Assembly: GCF_024166365.1 (NCBI RefSeq)
Contig: NC_064842.1
Span: 13,797,001-13,861,000, forward strand
DNA length: 64,000 nucleotides
Direction of reading: 5' to 3'
Origin: Elephas maximus indicus
Taxonomy: Eukaryota > Chordata > Mammalia > Proboscidea > Elephantidae
Position numbers and translations under genes: made by a program. Position 1 is the first letter of the stretch, and every line of letters begins with the position of its first letter. This document shows, in pieces, positions 11,259 through 21,480 of this stretch. Below the pieces are notes generated by a model that saw only the letters and a list, made by a program, of their open reading frames with translations, was not told where the DNA came from and did no database searches.

Positions 11259-11412
11259 GAGAGCCCTGGTGGCGCAGTGGTTAAGAGCTACGGCTGCTAA
11301 CCAAAAGGTCAGCCATCTGAATCCACTAGCTGCTCCTTGGAAACCCTATGCAGCAGTTCTACTCTGTCCCGTAGGGTCACTATGGATGGCAACGGGTTTT
11401 GTTTTTCTGGTT
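11259..11412 (+). mobile_element. tRNA-derived SINE nested in another SINE
   Basis: The head agccctggtggcgcagtggt and the near-full body end in the tail aacgggttttgtttttctgg. Its opposite orientation and its position inside the module of a minus-strand SINE show it is the younger of the two. Confidence 0.9.
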
Positions 11413-11536
11413 TAACCTTTACAGGAATTTGTCATATCTTTTTTTTTTTTCCTGTGGAGCTGCTGGGTGGGTTCAAACAGCCAACCTTTTTGATTAGCAG
11501 ATGAGTGCTTAACCATTTGGCTACTAGGGCTCCTTA
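11413..11536 (-). mobile_element. Right part (5' end) of the split SINE
   Basis: It begins acctttacagg, directly continuing the module broken at 11,258. It passes a T-run and ends with the head (cttaaccatttggctactag). Confidence 0.87.
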
Positions 11537-11829
11537 GGGCTGCCTTAGTGGCAGGATAATTTAATCAATGAAATTCAGCCCCTGCGCACATTCTCCAGAT
11601 AGGAGGACCGTAAGCGCAGAGTACCTGGTGTTTTAGGTTTAAAAAAAAAAAAAAGAGTGGAGGGTAGCTGACTTATCCTCCTGGCATACTAAATACACGT
11701 GGTTCTTTGCTTTTAAGGAACCCACATTTTCAACTTTGATGCCCCTATCATTTTTTTTACTTTCAAAATGTTTATGTATAGTACTTCTTTGTCAGTATCA
11801 AATGAAGAATCATGAGTTACAGGTAAAAT

Positions 11830-12340
11830 TTTTAACCTAAAGTTTTTTACTTTTTAATGGAGGTGCAATATACTTGCAGAAAAAGTGCACAATAAGCATA
11901 CAGCACGATCAATCTCCACAAGGAAAACACACCGTGTAACCATCACCCAGATGGACAGCAGGACCAGCACCCCCACGCCCACCTGCTTCATACTCCCTTC
12001 GTTTCTCCTCCAAAAGTAACTACCAACTGGCTTCTAATGGCATAGGCTAGTTTTGCCTTTTTGAAATTTATATATAAAGTAGAATCACAGTTTGCTCTTG
12101 GACTGGCTTCTTTCAGTATCTGTGAGAGTCACCTGTATTGCTACAAATAGACCGTACAGCTTTCTAGTGTATACTACCACGGTGACCCAATCTACCCTTG
12201 ATGGATGCTTGGTTTGTTCCCAGTTTTGGTTTGTTATGAGTTGTGCTGTTGTCTTGGTAAACACACGTATGCACTTCTGTTGAACACAGATGTCAGAGTG
12301 GAATCGCTGGGTTACAGGCTATTCACAAGTCCCTCTGTCA
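11830..12340 (-). repeat. Old L1 3'-end fragment
   Basis: The plus strand carries the antisense form of an L1 3' region: aatggaggtgcaatatactt, ccatcacccagatggacagc, gtagaatcacagtttgctct, and gatgcttggtttgttcccag. The copy is diverged and without open frames. Confidence 0.75.
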
Positions 12341-12781
12341 TTTTTCATGTGACAGAAACAGATTTCTATTCCCGGTGAAGGAACATTTCAGATTCTCACA
12401 TGCAGACTGCCTGCCAGATGACAGTCTAATTTTGACAGCCCTGTTGTCTAAAAACAGTTAATTCATCTAACATAATAGTAAATGCCCCCAGTGTGCCAGG
12501 CAACTAACAGGCTGGCTGCTAAGGAGACAAGACTGACAGATCCCTGCCCTCATGGAACTTAGCAGAAGACCCAAGGTAGTGGTCAGGCAACGGCAATGTT
12601 TACATGTTTAAATGTCTATATTTGTGTTTGTGACTATTTGTAAAAACATGCAGAAAATGAAAAAGCAAATGCTGATACTAATAAGTGTTAACTGCTGTTG
12701 AGTAGATTCCAACAGAGACCACCTTACTCCAAATCTGTTTGGCTTCTGAGCTTTGGATTGTGAGTAGAATAATTTTGAATA

Positions 12782-12981
12782 ATAATAATAAAAAACCCCC
12801 CACAAACTCACTGCCATCGAGTTGATTCCAAATCATAGTGACCCCACAGGGTTTCCAAGGCTGTAAACCTCTATGGAAGCAGACTGCTACATCTTTCTCT
12901 CGAGGAGCCACAGGTGGTTTCAAACCGCCGACCTTTTGGTTAGCAGCTGATAGCTTTAACCACTATACCGCCAGGGCTCCT
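12782..12981 (-). mobile_element. tRNA-derived SINE with 12-bp target duplication
   Basis: The plus strand shows the tail atcgagttgattccaaatca, the ggctgtaaacctctatggaa module and the head taaccactataccgccaggg. It is flanked by perfect direct repeats taattttgaata (12,770-12,781 and 12,982-12,993), so its boundaries are firm. Confidence 0.95.
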
Positions 12982-13102
12982 TAATTTTGAATAGTGAAAG
13001 ATTTATCCCAAAAATGTATCTGAATCTATCCAGTTCCTGAGTTGAGACAGCAAGAGTTTGAAGAGTGAGAGATACCTATCAATGACTGAAGACTGTGTCT
13101 AC

Positions 13103-13129
13103 AAAAAAAAAAAAAATTTTTTTTTTTTT
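13103..13129. repeat. A14T13 homopolymer junction
   Basis: A pure A-run passes directly into a pure T-run. Similar junctions are at 34,527 and 46,437. Confidence 0.95.
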
Positions 13130-14209
13130 AGTGAGGGGTAATTAGCCATTTTCTAACTTTTTCAGTTTTTGGAAGTAAGATTTGCCTGTAAACACTACTT
13201 TCACGTTTTCTGCAAAAACCTATGTGCGAAAGTAAGAGGCCACCTGTTGTCAGTTCCCAGAGACTCCTGTCCCTCTTTCATCTCAGGTCTGTTTTCTCTG
13301 CTCCCATCGTTTACTCTCTCGTCTCCTCCTCAGCCTTCAGGATGCAGCGGGGACTTCCCTCTCTCTGGAGAACTCTCCCTGAACCCACGGAGGGACCAGT
13401 TGCCTCTCTTCTGCTGCTCCTTTGACAGCATCTCTTCTCGTCCCCTCACAGCCCTTCCCACAGTGTTTGGTGGCTGCCTCTTCACTGGTCTGAATGCTGT
13501 ATTCCTCAGGATCTTAACTTGGCTGCTTTCAGAAACTGAAATATAAAGGGCTTACGCAAAATAAGAAGTTGCGCACCAAAGCCCAAGCCAGTTGACGGCC
13601 CAAAGGATAAAAAAGTTCTATTGCTCTGCCATCCCCTAAGATGTTGTCCCCATTACATGGTCTAACCTTCATCAGATTCTAGCCCTGAGAAGGGAAAAGG
13701 GGAGTTGAGAGGGCTAGCAGTTTTTTTTTTTTTTTTTTTTTAACAAGTTGTGGCTTTTTGAGGCCATTTTTAGTTTTCCTTATGGGCTAAAACGCACACG
13801 TTCAACATAGAGTACCTTGAGTTAATGAGGGCTATGCAGTCCAAGCCGCTTCCTTTTGAGGATGTGACGCTAGCTACTCCCATCACTTCTGTTCCCATTA
13901 CATGAGCCAGAACTCAGCCACACCTCTGAGCAGCAAGAGGCCGGGAAAGGTAGTGTCTGGCTCGGTGGCCAAGCGTCCAGCTAACACTTTATGTATTTTA
14001 TTACTAAAAGAAAGGGGAGAATGGATACTGTGGGACAGTGAGCCATCTCTGTCACACAAACCAAATGAAGCATTAAGTTCTGAGTGTGTTCACTATTCCA
14101 CCACCAGCACTCGGCACAGTGTTTGATGAAATGCTAACCCTTTCACAATGCCACAACGGGGATGTAATTCCAGCTGTCTGGACACAGGACTGACTCGTCT
14201 TCACAGAGC
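13130..14209. other. Intergenic stretch without recognised genes
   Basis: A 22-base T-run lies at 13,721-13,742. A 125-codon frame at 13,169-13,546 has no recognisable domain and no conserved pattern. I see nothing else that can be supported. Confidence 0.4.
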
Positions 14210-14372
14210 TCTGACTGCTCTGTATTAGCTGGTGACCTTGGGCAAGCTCTGAACTGTTTTTTTTTTTAATAAGATGGGGATAACGTCACCTGCTCCACAA
14301 TATGAGTTGGGAGGGCTAAACAGAATATATTCAGGACTTAGCACACACATTGTGCTCAGAAAATGTTTTCCT
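14210..14372 (+). repeat. MIR element
   Basis: The sequence gtgaccttgggcaagctctg, then aataagatggggataacgtc, and a terminal aggacttagcacacac follows the MIR core and tail. A T-run is inserted between the two core parts. Confidence 0.75.
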
Positions 14373-14582
14373 TCCTTCCTTCCGAGAACAGCTAGCAATA
14401 TCCACTGTGACGTTAAAAAAAAAAAAAAAAAAGGTTGCTGTTGAGTCGCTTCTGACATCAGTTGGTCAGGTTTCTGATTTCTGTCCAGTTAAGGGTCTGC
14501 TTACCACCCACGGTAGATGTGCTGACAGACACGCAGCCTGTCTGACCATTTATGCTTTGTATGGTTAACGTCTAGGCCAAGG

Positions 14583-16567
14583 TTGTTGATGTTAGGTACC
14601 GTCGAGTCGGTTCCGACTCATAGCGACCCTATGCACAACAGAACGAAACCCTGCCAGGTCCTGCGCCATCCTTACAATCGTTATGCTTGAGCTCATTGTT
14701 GCACTCACTGTGTCAATCCACCTCGTTGAGGGTCTTCCTCTTTTCCGCTGACCCTGTACTCTGCCAAGCATGATGTCCTTCTCCAGGGACTCATCCCTCC
14801 TGACATATCCAAAGTATGTAAGACCCAGTCTCGCCATCCTTGCCTCTAAGGAGCATTCTGGCCACACTTCTTCCAACACAGATTTGTTTGTTCTCTTGAC
14901 AGTCCATGGCATATTTAATATTCTTCGCCAACACCACAATTCAAAGGTCTCAACTCTTCTTCAGTCTTCCTTATTCATTGTCCAGCTTTCACATGCATAT
15001 TATATGATTGAAAATACCATGGCTTGGGTCAGGCACACCTTAGTCTTCAGGGTGACATCTTTGCCCAATGCAATGCATCTTTTGATTTCTTGACTGCCGC
15101 TTCCATGGTTGTTGATTGTGGATCCAAGTAAAATGAAATCCTTGACAACTTCAATCTTTTCTCTGTTTATCACAATGTTGCTCATTGGTCCAGTTGTGAG
15201 GATTTTTGTTTTCTTTATGTTGAGGAGCAATCCATACTGAAGGCTGTGGTCTTTGATCTTCATTAGTAAGTGCTTCAAGTCCTCTTCACTTTCAGCAAGC
15301 AAGGTTGTGTCATCTGCATAATGCAGGTTGTTAATGAGTCTTCCTCCAATCCTGATGCCCCGTTCTTCATATAGTCCAGCTTCTCGTATTTGTTCAGCAT
15401 ACAGATTAAACAGGTATGGCAAAAGAATACAACCCTGATGCACACCTTTCCTGACTTTAAACCAACCAGTATCCCCTTGTTCCGTCCGAACAACTGCCTC
15501 TTGATCTATGTAAAGGTTCCTCATGAACACAATTAAGTGTTCTGGAATTCCCATTCTACGCAGTGTTATCCAGTTTGTTATAATCTACACAGTCGAATGC
15601 CTTTGCATAGCCAATAAAACACAGGTAAACATCCTTCTGGTATTCTCTGCTTTCAGCCAGGATCCATCTGACATCAGCAATGATTTCCCTGGTTCCATGT
15701 CCTCTTCTGAAACCGGCCTGAATTTCTGGCAGTTCCCTATCGATATACTGCTGCAGCCGTTTTTGAATGATCTTCAGCAAAATTTTGCTTCTGTGTGATA
15801 TTGATATTGTTCTATAATTTCCACATTTGGTTGGATCACCTTTCTTGGAAACAGGCATAAATATGGATCTCTTCCAGTCAGTTGGCCAGGAAGCTGTCTT
15901 CCATATTTCTTGGCATAGACGAGTGAGCACTTCCAGCACTGCGTTCGTTTGTTGAAACATCTCAATTGATATTCCATCCATTCCTGGAGCCTTGTTTTTC
16001 GCCAGTGCCTTCAGAGCAGCTTGGACTTCTTCCTTCAGTACCATCGGTTCCTGATCATATGCCACCTCTTGAAATGGTTGAATATTGACTAATTCTTTTT
16101 GGTATAATGACTGTATTCCTTCTATCTTCTTTTGATGCTTCCTGCATCGTTTAATATTTTCCCCATGCCATCCTTCACTATTGCAACTTGAGGCCTAAAT
16201 TTTTTCTTCACTTCAGCTTGAGAAATGCAGAGCATGTTCTTCCCTTTTGGTTTTCTATCTCCAGCTCTTTGCACATGTCATTATAATACTTTACTATGTC
16301 TTCTCGAGAGGCCCTTTGAAATCTTCTGTTCAGTTCTTTTACTTCATAAATTCTTCCTTTTGTTTTAGCTGCTCGACGCTCAAGAGCAAGCTTCAGGGTC
16401 TCCTCTGACATCCACCTTGGTCTTTTCTTTCTTTCCTGTCTTTTCAGTGACCTCTTGCTTTCTTCATGGATGATGTCCTTGATCTCATTCCACAAGTCGT
16501 CTGGTCTTCGGTCACTAGTATTCAATGCATCAAATCTATTCTTGAGATGGTCTCTAAATTCAGGTAG
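14583..16567 (-). mobile_element. RTE-type LINE, 5'-truncated and decayed
   Basis: In minus-strand reading it starts inside the endonuclease-RT linker (FRDHLKNRFDALNTSDRRPD). It carries MDGISIEMFQQTNAVLEVLT, GFRRGHGTREIIADVRW, and the YADD catalytic motif (15,320-15,309), then the C-terminal SLEKDIMLGRVQGQRKRGRP, and ends with the palindromic tail and (AAC)n at 14,583. The frames are broken near 15,560 and 15,000. It is the same family as the 6.9-kb copy but inverted. Confidence 0.95.
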
Positions 16568-16699
16568 GACCACCACAAAGTTGGATATTCAGACCTAACA
16601 AAACCTTTGCTTTTTCTCATAACCTAAATATATCATATTCCTGATTGTGTTTCTCTTTTGATTTGGCTGATATCATACAGAGTCAAATCTACAACTCAC

Positions 16700-17280
16700 A
16701 TTTTTTTTTTATTGTGCTAAAGTATATGTAACATAAAATTTTCCATCTTAACCATTTTTTAAAAATTGTACTGTATTTTAAGTCAAAGTTTACAAAATTA
16801 GTTTATCATTCAAAAATGTATACACAAATTATTTTGTGACATTGGTTGCAATGTGTCAGCACTCTCCCCCTTTCCCTTTCCACTCTGGTTCTCCATGTCC
16901 ATTAGTGCAGTTTTCCTGTCCGTTTGTGCCTTCTTGTCTTTGCTTCTGGGCAGGTGTTGCCCCATTTAACCATCTGTAAGTGTACACTTTGGTAGCATTC
17001 ATTATATTCACAATGTTGTACAACCATCACTACTGCCTATTTCCAAATAACATACTGAATCACCATGCAGGACATTCTGTCCCACATCTCTAGTTCCCTT
17101 CATTCCAACCATCTCTCCCATGATCCTGACCTGTTTTCTCCATGCAGGTGCCCTTTCCTGTGGGCTGGCCCCTTCACCGGCAGTGCGAGACTCTGGGTAA
17201 TTGTCTGCACTCTTCTCTGAATGTGTCTGATGTTTCTCTCCTACTCTGCTTTTACCTATTCATATTTTCTCCATTTGATC
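16700..17280 (-). repeat. L1 3'-end fragments, minus strand
   Basis: Two L1 3' ends seem to be juxtaposed. Positions 16,700-16,756 hold ttattgtgctaaagtatatg-type sequence. From about 16,757 an element starts tgtactgtattttaagtcaa and continues with aagtttacaaaattag and ccatctgtaagtgtacactt. The arrangement suggests a later L1 inserted into an older one. Confidence 0.65.
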
Positions 17281-17284
17281 AACC

Positions 17285-18056
17285 ACATTCTTAAAAGGAA
17301 CCTCACATCTGAGGTGAGCAGCACTGTAGGGACACAGAGGCCAGCCTGAAGGGGCTCCCACTGGCCCCATCTGGGGCAATTTGAACATCAAACAGTGATA
17401 GTAATGGACCTGAGCTTAATACCTCCTCACAAAATACTCATGAAGTACAAAGGGAAAGAGCAACTTTCTTGCATTAGCAGCCTGGAAGAAACACCATCAA
17501 GTGACCAAAGAGAGCATCATCAGCAATGGGGCAAATCGAAGTCAGAGGTCACCTGGCAGGGTGCAGTGAGATGACACAGTGTTGCTTCCATGACACCCCT
17601 GCCGGCAGTGCATAGCTGGAGTCTAATCGTGAGGAAACACCAAATTGACACTGAGGGTATTCTGCAAAGTAACTGGCCTGGAACCTTCAAAATACCAAGA
17701 TCATGAAAATTGAGGCTGAGGGGCTCTTCCAGACATTAAAGAGACCAAAGAGACACAGCACTTAACTGCAACCACCAATTCTAAACTGGGTCTTTTTGCT
17801 ACCTTATTGGGGACAACTGAAGAAACTCGAATGGAGCCCGAGGACTAGATGGTAGCAATGCAGGAATGTTAATCTTTTGACCTTTGATGGCTGGTTATAT
17901 AGAAGAATAGCCTGGTCTGTAGGAAATGCACATTAAAGAATTTGGGGGTGATGGAGCAGCAGGTTGTCAACTTACTCTCAGATGGTTCAGGAAAAACAGC
18001 TCGTTGTAATATATTTGTAACTTTTCTGTACCCGCTGAAATTGTTTAAAAATAAAA
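17285..18056 (+). repeat. Ancient LINE-like 3' region (L1ME-like)
   Basis: The stretch contains aagaaacaccatcaagtgac, gtctgtaggaaatgcacatt and cagatggttcaggaaaaaca. It ends in tgaaattgtttaaaaataaa with an A-rich tail, a pattern I recall as common in old mammalian L1 3' ends. It has its own AATAAA at 18,050-18,055 and converges on the NVL 3' end. Confidence 0.55.
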
Positions 18057-18064
18057 ATTTTATT

Positions 18065-18312
18065 TAGAAAAACTTTCAGTTATTTTATTTCAGCAGTTTC
18101 TAAATTTTTCTTTTTCTTAAAAAGGAAGTAGGGTATTTCCACACAAGGGTGGCCAGAGGGGAAGAATCTTCAGTTCGGGCTTGGTCTCACTAATTTGAAA
18201 ATAAAACGCTTCCATGAAACCACATCTGTGCTAAGCTGAAAGCTGGAATCTCAGCACGCAGGCTTCTCCATCAGCACCATGCACTGCATTCCTCCAAGCC
18301 CCGCAGGAGACG
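18065..18312 (-). other. NVL: NVL 3' untranslated region (end approximate)
   Basis: This is the sequence after the NVL stop on the minus strand, about 250 bases with no further long reading frame. It runs to a polyadenylation hexamer at 18,089-18,084. The lower boundary is inferred from the usual 10-30-base distance between hexamer and cleavage site. Below it the plus strand carries the A-rich end of an old LINE-like repeat, so the transcript end lies at or inside that repeat's tail. Confidence 0.6.
18084..18089 (-). promoter_or_regulatory. Candidate NVL polyadenylation signal
   Basis: AATAAA is read on the minus strand (tttatt on plus) about 225 bases after the NVL stop. A second AATAAA follows at 18,064-18,059. 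Either could direct cleavage; no other perfect hexamer lies nearer the stop. Confidence 0.6.
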
Positions 18313-18357
18313 TCACTGGCTGAGAGACTGCCGAAGAGCTTCATACATCACTTGATC
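18313..18357 (-). CDS. NVL: NVL terminal coding exon with stop codon
   Basis: After the acceptor tcctctcag this exon encodes DQVMYEALRQSLSQ and a TGA stop (18,315-18,313). It starts in phase 0, as the 39.6-kb exon requires, joining SKK to DQVMYE. The human protein, as I remember it, ends in a very similar short basic-free tail, so the assignment is firm although only 14 residues are coded. It is separated from the previous exon by a 21.3-kb intron packed with retroelements, including a full-length L1 in the opposite orientation. The total coding sequence seen in the window is about 128 residues. Confidence 0.93.
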   Translation of the reverse strand, partial: DQVMYEALRQSLSQ

Positions 18358-18629
18358 CTGAGAGGAGGGAGGAAAGAGAACACAGCACTGAGCACATTCA
18401 AGAGAGCTGGCCTCTCCTCCCTGGAGCCAAATCCCATAGACACTCCTTTCCACAGGGAATGCATGACTTCCATAATTACTGACTCGGTTTCCCTTAAAAA
18501 ACAGGTAGAAAGAGTCTTACATCTATATCTACATTAGTAAAAAAAAAAAGCAAATTATAAAGTATCCTGAGTCCAGACAGGAAGAGGAGACATAAGTAGA
18601 GTTCTTTTACAGTATATCAACATGTACAA

Positions 18630-18860
18630 GAAACTGCCAAAGGCTTTCCAAAGTGGTTTTACTGTTCTCATCAACAGCGTATGAGAGTTCTAGTTGCTTC
18701 ACATCCGTATCAACATTTGGTATCGTCAGTCTTTTCATTTTTAGCCATCCTGGTGTGGAGCGGAATTGTGCTGTGGTAATATTAACATTTAAAGTTTGGA
18801 AGCAATTCCGCTCCTGTAAATTTATCCTGAAGATATACTTGCCACATGCTTTTGCTTTTG
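18630..18860 (-). repeat. Old L1 fragment, minus strand
   Basis: The antisense L1 3' pattern is present: tttccaaagtggttttactg, ctagttgcttcacatccgta, and agccatcctggtgtggagcg. It lies in the last NVL intron, 270 bases upstream of the terminal exon's acceptor. Confidence 0.65.
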
Positions 18861-19893
18861 TTTGTTTTTTGGACCTTTAAAACATTTTTTTTTTTTAATT
18901 CAATTTTGTTAAATTATTCTTTTGGATAGGTAAAATGCTCACAAGAGTAAAAAATTTACAGTCTCTCTCCCGTTCTGTCCTCCCCAGCTTATCAATGTAC
19001 ACTTCCAGACTGTCCTTCTGCATATACAGCAAATGCTAATATCTTTTTTTTTTTTTTTAACACTAATGGTAGCATATCACACATGGTTCCTGCCTTTTTT
19101 TTTTTAATTTAACAATATATTTAGGAGATACATTCTTTAATCTTTTTAGGTTAGTTAATTACTTACACGACCTTTCAGTTTAGTGTTTTCAATCTTTAAT
19201 TTTTATTATATACAATGCTCCAATGAATAAATAACTTCATACTGACGTGTAGTTGAGGATAAATTTAGAGAAAAGAGTTGCTGGGTCAACTTTGGTTGTA
19301 ACTGTAATTTTGGTAGATATGCCGAAGTGCCACCCAAAGGGGCTGAACTCACGCATGGCCCTACCAGCAGTGTATGAGACAGCCTGTTTCCTCAACCCCT
19401 GGCCAAAAGTGTGGTTACGTTTTCAGATTTTTGCCAACCAGTGGGTAAAAAGCAGTACCTCAGTTGCTTTTCTCAAGCTCATTTCCTTTTCTGTGAAGGT
19501 CTGTTCATGTTCTTTGTCCATTTTTCTAATAGGTTGTTGGTCTTCCTGTTACCAACTTCTAGTCATTCTTTATGTATTTAGGGAGATTGGCCCTTTGTGA
19601 TATGAACTGCAAATATTGTTCCTAGTTTGTCCTTTGATAAACACTTTTGTGTTATCACGCAGAAATTTTTATTGTTATCTGTCAAATTCGTCAATCTCTT
19701 CATATATGGCTGCTGGATTTTATGTCATAGTTAAAAGCCCCTCCCCACTTGAGGTTACAGAAAAAATTTCCCTATTTTCTTCTAGTATTTTTATGGCTTT
19801 AGTTTTTGCATTTAAATCTTTACTTGGAATTTATCCTGCCATATGGTTTTTTTTTATGGTATGAAGTATGAGTCTAATTTTATTTTTTCAGAT

Positions 19894-20466
19894 AGTATTA
19901 TGGATTGAATTATGTTCCCCCCAAAATATGTCCTAATGCCGTACCTGTGCTTGTGACCATGTTCGGAAATAGTATTTTCTTTTGTTATGTTAATGAAGTA
20001 ATTTCAGATTAGAATATGTCCTAAAACTAATCCCTCTTTGCGGTCTCTCATAAAAGGGAAAACACACATACACACAGAGGAAGTAAACAGACGTTGTGCA
20101 GCAATAAGACAGATGCATCTACAAGCTCAGGAAAGCCAAGAACAGCAGGCAGCTACTAGAAGCTGAAAGAGACAAAAAGGGGCCTTCCCCTACAGCCAAT
20201 GCCCTGAGTTCCAGCGTCCTGAACTGTGCGAAAATAAATTTTTGTTTTTAAGCCACCCAAACCTGACCCTTGCCACCAAGTTAATTCTGACTCATAGCAA
20301 CCCTACAGGACAAAATAGAACTGCCCCATAGGGTTTCCAAGGAGTGGCTGGGGGACTTGAACTGCCGACCTTTTGGTAAGCAGCTGAGCTCTTAACCACT
20401 GTGCCACCAGGGATCCTTAAGTACCCACTTGGGATATTTTGTTATGGCAGCACTAGGTAACTAAAA
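19894..20466 (+). mobile_element. MaLR-type solo LTR (MLT1/MST-like) containing a SINE
   Basis: It starts attatggattgaattatgtt, has an AATAAA-like segment (gaaaataaatttttgttttt) and ends ggcagcactaggtaactaaa. The bases cagat occur at 19,889-19,893 and 20,467-20,471 and look like the target duplication. A minus-strand SINE interrupts it after ttaagccaccca. Confidence 0.8.
20262..20416 (-). mobile_element. tRNA-derived SINE nested in the LTR
   Basis: The plus strand runs from ccttgccaccaagttaattc (tail) to the head cttaaccactgtgccaccag. The flanks ttaagccaccca (20,248-20,259) and ttaagtaccca (20,417-20,427) are an imperfect target duplication. Confidence 0.9.
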
Positions 20467-20792
20467 CAGATGGCTTTCCAGTTCTTCCAATATTACTCAC
20501 TTAATAGTCCATCTTTATGTGAGATGCCATGCTTATATAAGTTATGGATTAGCGTTTATTCCTGAACTTTCTATCCTGCTCCATTTGCCTGTTGGTCAAT
20601 TCATGTGACACAATGTTTCAGTTATTGAGGTTTTGAAAAAAATGTATTAATATTTCTTAGGTCCCACCCACAGTTTTTTTTTTTTTTTTTTTCATTTTTC
20701 CTGGCTGTTCCTGTTTATTTTTCCATACAAACTTTAGATTGAGCCTGTCTGGTTCTAAAACCACAAACAAAAATTAAAGTAGAGATTGGGGC

Positions 20793-20801
20793 CAAGATGG
20801 C
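20793..20801 (+). promoter_or_regulatory. YY1-like motif at L1 5' end
   Basis: The sequence caagatggc lies 9 bases from the 5' end of the L1. In human L1 the equivalent site binds YY1 and sets the transcription start. Function here is inferred from position and sequence. Confidence 0.6.
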
Positions 20802-20960
20802 TGACTAGGTAGACGCTACCTCGGATCCCTCCTGCAACAAAGACTCGGAAAAACAAGTGAATCGATCACATACATGACAATCTACGAACCCTGAACAACA
20901 AACACAGATTTAAAGAGTTGACCTGAGTGACAGAGACGGAGAACGAACAACTACGGGGAA

Positions 20961-21480
20961 GCAGCGACTGTTTTCGGAGCCTGGAGCCAGCGTCCCAGTC
21001 AGGTAACCTTGGCACCAGGCTTAGGACTGCGTGCAGGGGAGCTGAACACAACATCTGTGATGGCGCAAACATGGGGTGCAGCCCTACCCCCCTGAACTGA
21101 CCCCGGGAGGGGGCACAGCGGGTCCACGCAGGCGGCGTGGCAACGAGGCTGGTGGGAGGAGAAGTCCCCAGGAGGCAGTGACAGGTTTTGGAGCCGGGAG
21201 TGCAGTGTCCCAGCCAGGGAACCTTGGCGCCGGGCTTTGGACTGGGCACAGGGGAGCTGAACACAGCATCTGGTCACGGCGCAAACACGGGGCGCAGCCC
21301 GACTCCCCTGAACTAACCCCGGGAGGGGGCCCAGCCGGTCTGCAGAGGCGGTGCGGAGACGTGGCTGGCGGGAGGAGAAGTCCTGGGAGGCAGCGACTGA
21401 TTTTGGAGGCGGGAGTACAGCATCCCAGCAGGGGAAACTTGACGCTGGGCTTTGGACTGGCAGCAGAGGATCTGACCGCG
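20961..21480 (+). repeat. Tandem monomers in L1 5' UTR (~215 bp)
   Basis: Blocks starting gcagcgactg / gcagtgacag / gcagcgactg at 20,961, 21,175 and 21,390 repeat the same order: gtcccagccagggaaccttg, caggggagctgaacacagca, ggcgcaaacacggggcgcag, ccccgggagggggc. There are two full copies and a partial third, all GC- and CpG-rich. They are probably promoter monomers, as in mouse L1. The open frames across them on both strands are artefacts of composition. Confidence 0.9.

Larger units (their letters stand above)
18890..20772 (-). repeat. Old L1 fragment interrupted by an LTR
   Basis: The plus strand carries antisense L1 3' sequence: ggataggtaaaatgctcaca, tgtctttgtccatttttcta-type sequence near 19,515, and after the LTR cctgctccatttgcctgttg and ttattgaggttttgaaaaaa. 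The two halves (18,890-19,893 and 20,467-20,772) join across the LTR at the 5-bp repeat cagat. Confidence 0.7.

Noticed and set aside
13169-13546. 125-codon frame as a gene
   Set aside because: No recognised motif, Ser/Leu-rich random composition, and no supporting features.
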